Assembly: GCA_021432605.1 (NCBI GenBank)
Contig: MU271143.1
Coordinates: 3,667,277-3,731,276, forward strand
Direction: 5' to 3'
Source: Coniochaeta sp. PMI_546
Taxonomy: Eukaryota; Ascomycota; Sordariomycetes; Coniochaetales; Coniochaetaceae
Length of the DNA: 64,000 bases
In this document: positions 57,617 through 64,000 of the stretch, piece after piece
How the letters are laid out: each line of letters begins with the position of its first letter
Numbering within the stretch: the first letter of the stretch is position 1
Notes under the pieces: generated by a model
Databases searched by the model: none
The model's input: only the letters and a program-made list of their open reading frames with translations
Told to the model about the DNA's origin: nothing
Program-made: the position numbers and the translations under genes

Positions 57617-58058
57617 ATGGACCCAATGCATCGCCGCAGAACTGACCGCTCGGATTCGAGCTGGTCGAGTAGCTCTTCAAAATCGAGCAGTTCCAGCATC
57701 TTCAGGACGAGAAACGTGCCGTCTTGGGAAAAACAAGCACAAGAGGACGAACGAGCAGCTCGTCCACAATCGTACCAGTGGAAATGTCCTAGATATAACC
57801 TGACTTGGGACGATCTGGAGCAGTTCCTTCGCCGGCGATTCCCAAGCGAGACTTTCGAGGAGTTTCAGGTGAGTCGCGTCGTTGCGAAGCCTCAAGCGGT
57901 AGGACAGCGGCTAATAGGCCTCTCAGTCGGGTGACTACTGGATCTTTGATGCACCCGAAAAGCAAACACAGAAGGACCATGATGAGTTTGCCAGGCTAAG
58001 GCCACGGCCACAACCTCAACCTCATCAAACACGGCGGAGAGCCAAATCACCAGAGTAG
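57617..58058 (+). CDS. Small two-exon protein, unknown
   Basis: Exons 57617-57868 and 57927-58058 (58-nt intron, phase 0: TTT CAG|gtgagt...ctcag|TCG GGT) give 127 aa. The N-terminus is Ser-rich (SSWSSSSSKSSSSS). The middle is a compact-looking segment (YNLTWDDLEQFLRRRFPSET, then SGDYWIFDAPEKQTQKDHDE), and the end is Arg/Pro/Gln-rich. The join restores a sensible protein on both sides of the intron, which supports a real gene. No family is recognised. It lies 575 bp upstream of, and in the same direction as, the CorA-like gene. Confidence 0.6.
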
Positions 58059-58633
58059 CTGATGATTGATCTTGAATTATGTGGAGAGGGGCGTTAATGG
58101 AGTAACCTATGGCAATGGGCCACGGACTGGATACTAAGGTAGTCTAAATCATGAGTTACGGCCTGATGGAATAGCCAACCTGTATGGAACGTAGTTTTTA
58201 GTTCATTGGGATATTCTGTGAATTTGTTTCACTTTGATGAATTGGATCAGGTGCTGTTGCTGTCGTCTTGGATTCATCTGTTGGTCTGCTGTAACCGCAG
58301 GGGGTCACATCAGGGCAACCAATTGTGCCAATCTTCGCCCGTGCTTCTGTAATTTGGCACTCCAGCGGTAACCTTAGTGCGCAGCGCCACAAACGCGTGT
58401 AGTGCAGGCATAGGTTGGTCCAAGCCATTTCCCCTTCCAGTCCCAACTCACAAGGCTCTCGCAGAGGCTCCTTTGCATGACCTCTCAGTCTTAGGATATC
58501 ATGAGCCGATACCCCCAGTGATGCTGCTGGTCGACGGGCACGAGGAAGCACGCAAGAAACGGACGCAATAACCTAGAAGCTCAGTAATACACACCTGGCT
58601 CCGTTTAGAGTCCAGTGTACAAGAGATACGAAC
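58059..58633. other. Intergenic
   Basis: 575 bp, presumably 3' UTR and the promoter of the CorA-like gene. Nothing else seen. Confidence 0.55.
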
Positions 58634-60679
58634 ATGATGGCCAGACAGCCTTTGCCTGAAGTTTTCCAGAAGTCGTACCTGGAATCAGCTACGTATCCCA
58701 AAAGTCTTGTCCACCGGACAGTGCAGACATATCCAGGCGCACTACAGAAGATCTCAGATCGACTCAACAAAGCAGCAGATCGTCTGTTTGAACCTGATAA
58801 TGGAGTGCTGGATGTGCCTTTTCGAGACCTTCGACTTGCCACAGGTGCCGGTGAGAGATTCTGGTGAATTGGCCGGCTGTTCCCCATGCAGAATAGCTGA
58901 CTTTGCTACAGAGTTGGACAAAGAGAACATTGGGTCTTCTCTCGAGCTGGAGCAATGGTTCAAGATTGACATCTCTGTCGATCGAACCAAAGCAACATCA
59001 CCGGTCGTGGTTTCCACCTTGGCGCGGGATCCCAAATGTCGGATGATGTAATTGCTCCCCCAGCGCTCCTTCCTTTGGCTGGGCAATTTAGCAGACCACA
59101 AATGGGACCGAGATTGAACACAGAAGATGCCATACTGATTAGACATTGCAGATATATCTGGGCGGACCACTCCAGGGCGAGACTGAAGATCTCTCGCAAG
59201 ATGCTGATGCTAATCTTGACCTTCCACCAAGTCATGCCAGCTTACTTGGACTTCATATATGTCTTTGGCGAGCAATTCGAGCAGCCGGACCTGAGGTTCA
59301 GTGGGTTCCGAGAGCAGACCAACATTGCAGTCTCGTTCAAGCGTCTCGCGATCCCCTCATTAAGCAGGTCTGGCCGTCAATTCCAGATCTGTTACAACCT
59401 CAAGAATGTCGAGCTCAAGAAGAGTGATCCAGACAATCTCATCCACGATGAATGGTCTATACGACAGGCAGCAATTCACCATCAGTTCGACATCGTGGAG
59501 GGCACCACGCTCTGGATCATCACCAAAGGCAGCCTTGACCTCCAGCAGCGCTTTAAGGAACTTACCGGAAAGGAAGCAAGACCTGAGGACAAAAACTTTG
59601 ACACTGCCGAGGACAGTTTCCGTGCAAGTCTCTCAGCTCACTTACTCTGGTGTTACTGGTCTACTGATGACTGGCGATCATATCTGAGGTGGTTAGAAAC
59701 AGCTGTACAGGAAGAAGTATGCCCCGTCCAGTGCCGGTCGTTCGTCAAGACGCTGACATCTATTCTCAGAGCGATTTGGCTGTGCTCGGTCCTAGAGGTG
59801 CTGGGCACGCGCACAAGTACTACCGACCTCAGGATGTACAAAGCCTTCAGATTTGGGAGGAGAAGGCAAACACGGCTATCATGGTTCTGGTGTCGAACAT
59901 CGACGTCATGCAATCCCTGGCCGAATTCTATAAAAGGCTCCAAGCGAATAAAGACTTCGATCTTGCGACCCCTTGCTCAGACGATATCGATGCATTCGCT
60001 GCACAAATAAACGACATCATCCACGACTTTCGGATCCAGATAGGGAGAGCCACTGACCTGGTAAAGGTTACCAATAATAGGAAAGAACTGGTCGGTCTCG
60101 TCTGCACGCATGTTCATACATCTGAATGCTTAGTAAACTTACCGTGTTCCAGGTTATGCAACACCTGCAGAGTCAGTCTGCCGAGCGCATGGAGATCCTC
60201 AACCGTAACATGGAGAAGGAAGCAATTGTCGTACGGATTATCACAATTGTGACGCTCATTTACCTGCCCGCGACCTTCGTATCTGTAGGTTGGCCAGACC
60301 TCCCACATGGTGAGAAAACTGACACATTTGATAGACGTTCTTCAGCACAGACGTGGTCAAATATCAGGGCCAGGAAGGCGGAGGAAACTTCTCGCGGGTG
60401 GCGATGGAAAGATGGATTGAAGTCACTATTCCCTTGACCCTTATGACTCTGATCTTTGCTTGGTGGAGCAAGAGCTGGGCCGAAACGAAGCGGATCGAAG
60501 AGGAACAGCCGGAGCAGCTCAGAAAACGACCACAGCGCAACTCCAAGAAGGTGACATCTCTACCGCCGCAGGTTAGCATTGCGCTGCAGTCGAACCCTCA
60601 CCAGGCTGCTAAATGGCAGTTCCCTTCACGCCAAAACACGAGCCGTACGGTACTCCCTCTCCACACACTCGGGCCCTAG
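58634..60679 (+). CDS. Fungal CorA-like transporter domain protein
   Basis: Six exons (58634-58850, 58912-59047, 59152-59716, 59770-60090, 60153-60284, 60335-60679) give 571 aa. The joins restore family segments: DPKCRMIYIWADHSRARLKI; then MLILTFHQVMPAYLDFIYVF; GFREQTNIAVSF; SIRQAAIHHQFDI; and AHLLWCYWSTDDWRSYLRWL. A helical region follows, then two C-terminal membrane helices: IITIVTLIYLPATFVS joined to TFFSTDVVKYQ, and WIEVTIPLTLMTLIFAWW. This is the layout of the fungal CorA-like domain proteins, in which only the two-helix end recalls CorA/Mrs2. The GMN filter motif is absent, so magnesium transport cannot be assumed. The 53-nt intron 59717-59769 and the donor at 60091 (gtcggt) are the least certain. 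These genes are common in fungal accessory regions. Confidence 0.75.
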
Positions 60680-61222
60680 CATGAGCGGCTTTCTTGGCGA
60701 ACCACGCTTGGCGAACCACCACGTTGGCTCGCCCCGCTTTCTAACCGGCCGCAAGTGTCTTGGCGTGGCACGGACCGAGCTTCTAGTCTGTCTACCTTAC
60801 CCCCATCAGCTTGACAGACCTCATCTCCATCTGCTGAAATCCAAGAAGGCTGCCATGCGTGTACTTTGCCTCAAAAGCCATGAGCTGGCGCAAGAAGATT
60901 GGCTTGGCTACACCAGGATGGCGAATGGTACCACGCGGGTGGCGGTCAAAGCTACACTACACTACATTAGTGGTATAACAATGGCATTTCCTCGCATCTC
61001 CTTTCCTTGGTGCCCGTTATCAGTGCCTCCAGCTTCCCAAATCTTCGTGAAGGGCTGGTCATGAATAAGAAATTCAGGGTGCTCTGTCTTTGAATCCCTT
61101 CTAAGCGCCGCCAAAATAACGCATATCAGCCTTGAATGGCAATTGGATGAGTGGTTGCGCCTCAATCTGCACCTCTTCAGCTTCTGGGCAGGGCTCTGCC
61201 GGTCATGTAACCATATGTTGAT
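60680..61222. other. Intergenic
   Basis: 543 bp. A short direct repeat CTTGGCGAACCAC occurs at about 60693-60719. No gene is seen. Confidence 0.5.
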
Positions 61223-64000
61223 ATGATGGACAACCCCTCATCTCGCCAGCCTCGCAGCCTGATGAGCAGTTTCGCATCAACAACAACCATTTCGAATGTA
61301 TTGTTCACCAAAGATAACATGATGCAATCCCAAACTCAAGCCATCGGTCAATCTGATATACTTGCCGAGTTCAAGCACAAGCTTGAGCACGACTGGAAGC
61401 GCACGAACTTCGAAGGCAAACACTTTTACGTCCGCGACGATATCTACCAATGGATGAAAACAGGAGAGCCTCCCAATGTTGTCCGTCTCCTCGTCAGGGT
61501 GAACCAGAAGATCAAAGGAGGGAAGTTTCCAGAGATAGAATCAAGTGATCTCTTTAACCCCATGTCTCTGATTGTCTTTGCAATTCTCCTGTCCTTGGAC
61601 TATGGCCATCTGATACAGATCTTTCACAAGCACAATATTACAGATGACAGACTCGACTTGACCATCGAGGAGGGGAAGGACTTACATCAAGCCATCAGCG
61701 AAGACCTTGCATACGAACGCATCGCTCCCGCCAAGGTGTTCTCGGCGTTTGAGGAGCGAAAATGGGCCTTCATGCCCGTTCCATTCAAGCTTCTGATGCA
61801 CGACCACTTTAAAGGCGTCAACTGGGTTCTTCCTTTCACTAAACGTAGGAAGGTTGCAGAAGGAGGCACGGCGACAATCTACCAGGTACTTGTCCATGAG
61901 GACTTACTTGCGCAAGACTTTCGATATGCCATCAGAGACGGAAAGCAGAACCATGAGTCACTCAGAGGGGTAGGTCGTTTTCAAAGAAGGACTCAATTTC
62001 GCGTGCTGACACCTTACGTGTTGAAGTATTATGAGTTTGCCATCAAGGAATACACGAAAGTTAACGCGGCTGACTACAAACGAGAATGCCAAGCTTTCAG
62101 GGCTATTCGCGGCCAGGAAGGAATGGTACAGTTCCTGGGACAGTTCGTCTACGACAAAAAAGACGCAAACGGTAGACGAGAAACGATCTATAACATTCTC
62201 CTAGAGTTCGGCGAGTTTGACTTGGATGAGTTCTTCGGAGAACAGCAGCAGTATCCTCCCGTCCTGCAGCTGGAGATCGTATTGTTTTGGCAGTCCTTTT
62301 TCAAGGTAGCCGACGCGATCTCTCGTGTTCATAACTTGGAAGTCAAGGCCGAAGATGGCGCGAGAAAAGTCTACAGGGGGTAAGTCAGGCTGACTGACCT
62401 CAGATGAACCGTCCTGACACTGCATCCTAGTTGGCACGCCGATATTAAACCTGAAAATATCCTTCGTGTCTACGGGGAGTTTAAGCTCGCCGATTTTGGC
62501 TTCGCGAAGTTCTCCGACTTCAATTGGGATGGACAGATTCCCACCAGTTTCATCCATGGAGGCACTGCCGCTTATGGTGAGTGGTGTGATGACCTATTGG
62601 TGTTTCCGCTTCTACTTGTTTGCTAACATCTCGCAGGTGCCCCTGAAACGGACATCAGGAGACAATTACGTGGGACACTCACTCCTGTATCGCAAACTAT
62701 CGACACTTGGTCCTTCGGCTGTGTACTCTCTATCACTGCGACATGGGTAGTTCTTGGTGTCCAAGGCGTGTATCAGTATCAACAAGTCCGAAAGGTAGCA
62801 ATCTCGAAGCTTGACGAACGACAAAAGCCCTCGTCACAAGATGCATTCCACGATGGAAATGATGTGCTCCCTGAAATCCAGCAGTGGCATCAATACCTCC
62901 GTGCAAGCATGAGAAAATGCGATCCTATAACCGACAAGATACTTGATCTCATCGAAAGACGGATGCTCGTCGCATCCCCTACTGATAGGATCCAGTGCAA
63001 AGACCTTTGCGAGAAACTTGACAGCTTCCTGGATGATGCCCGCCGAGCCTGCGACCGACCAGAGATGTCTATTACACAAGATATTATGACCACGCTCCTC
63101 GACTTCGACCGCAAGGCACCCTCATCCGCAACAGAGGCCCGGGAAATCAAGGCCGAGCAAGAACTGAGGGACAATGTCGTCGACGATGACATTGACCACG
63201 AGGCACTACGCAGGAGGCTAGCTCCTCCAAACGAGACATTGAGGGTCAAGTCGAAACGCTTTTCTAAGCCTGACCGGCAGGTCATCGTTCAAGGAAAGTT
63301 TGCACACCGAACATTGGCTCTGGAGTCCGCACTTCGACGCTCGGGGCACAGCAGTGCCCCCAGAGACGGTGGCAAAGGGAAAGCACGGGAGCATGACGGC
63401 ACGCAGCACTCTTCGCGCGTTGACGCGCCTCCCCCTATGGCCACATCTCCTACTCCAAGCTCACTCTACGATGGCCCGCAGCCACCTGGTGCTGTAGAGG
63501 ACACTTTTATCAGACGTTCTGTGGAACCCGATCAACTTTCCAGCTCATCGTCCGCGTCAAGACCAGCCTGGCAAAATCATGAAGAGGCTCAATGGGGCGG
63601 AGGCGAGCCACGATCCGATGGGCTCTCGCGCAACACAACACCGCCACCAATTCTTCTAACAGAGGAGCCTGGCGACATGACTCCGCGTGTCGTGCCAAAG
63701 GAGAACGAATATCACACAAGTCCCGCTCCAGACTTGTTAAACCACGGGCCTTTGAACATCCTCCAGTCTTACGAAGGATCTGAACCATCAGCCACCCCGC
63801 GGCCCAATCAATCCGATCGCGCACAAACGGCGACGGGATCGTCGTCAAGTCCCACGATTCCGATAGTGGTTCCTAAAGCTTGTCCTCAAGGGATCTCACC
63901 GTATCATCACTTAGCACACTGTGAGGAAGCCATCTGCAAGGAAAGAATAAGATTGGACATGGCAAGAAAGAATACCGGCATTAGTGGCTTTCTTCGCAAG
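61223..64000 (+). CDS. Protein kinase-like protein, C-terminus cut by the window end
   Basis: Exons 61223-62379, 62431-62576 and 62637 to beyond 64000 (introns 51 and 60 nt); over 870 residues are visible. An N-terminal helical domain of about 220 aa precedes the kinase domain: Gly-rich loop EGGTATIY, ATP-binding Lys in FAIKEY (K275), catalytic loop WHADIKPENIL (387-397), DFG at 407-409, activation-segment end GAPETD and WSFGCVL. The HRD Arg is replaced by Ala (H388-A389-D390), a variation typical of this fungal kinase group. A long Ser/Pro-rich linker follows. The last visible residues (CKERIRLDMARKNTGISGFL) begin another domain; related fungal proteins continue with a vWA-like domain, as far as I remember. 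Partner and pathway are unknown. Confidence 0.82.

Noticed and set aside
59689-59769. Possible frameshift or pseudogene break in the CorA-like gene
   Set aside because: A 53-nt intron with GTATGC donor, CTGAC branch and CAG acceptor explains the frame change, so the gene need not be broken.
59036-60010. Single continuous frame for the CorA-like gene
   Set aside because: Its start and end do not fit the family; spliced exons recover DPKCRMIYIW upstream and the coiled region and membrane helices downstream.

Overview
The window looks like euchromatic DNA from a filamentous ascomycete (Pezizomycotina, most likely a Sordariomycete). Genes carry short GT-AG introns of about 50-145 nt with CTAAC/CTGAC-like branch sites. 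Coding exons are GC-rich at third positions. There is a dispersed single 5S rRNA gene next to an intron-containing tRNA-Ile, and the gene set (Zn2Cys6 regulator, HEI10, Spc24, Fis1, Bms1, Csf1) is fungal. I see no virus, transposase, CRISPR array or bacterial-type operon.

Layout. 1-3.6 kb: no convincing gene. 3.7-6.1 kb: a Zn2Cys6/fungal_trans transcription factor with long intergenic flanks. 6.1-10.3 kb: gene-free. 10.3-11.9 kb: a HEI10/Zip3-type meiotic RING protein with six exons. 12.2-12.4 kb: 5S rRNA and tRNA-Ile(AAT) only 17 nt apart. 13.3-18.4 kb: a secreted, His/Pro-rich single-pass membrane protein, a TatD/Scn1-type hydrolase and a small Ser-rich membrane protein. 19.3-28.2 kb: a housekeeping block of kinetochore Spc24, mitochondrial fission Fis1 (divergent pair), an RNF126-like RING-H2 ligase and the ribosome-assembly GTPase Bms1.

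28.7-42 kb is the most unusual part. It holds two neighbouring DUF3659-type (LEA-like) repeat proteins. Next to them is a pair of disordered proteins that share one conserved C-terminal tail of alternating hydrophobic and polar residues, interrupted by an intron at the same codon. A small conserved fungal protein lies between that pair. I regard this as the best candidate for an undescribed local gene family or system.

43.6-53.4 kb: the giant bridge-like lipid-transfer protein Csf1 (3,248 aa, almost all in one 9.7 kb exon), divergent from an Ost-alpha/TMEM184 seven-helix protein (54-55.9 kb). 57.6-64 kb: a small unknown protein, a fungal CorA-like membrane protein rebuilt from six exons, and a protein kinase-like gene that runs off the window end.

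All exon models were deduced by hand from splice signals, reading phase and family motifs. No alignment or database search was run. Domain names come from recognition of family patterns.
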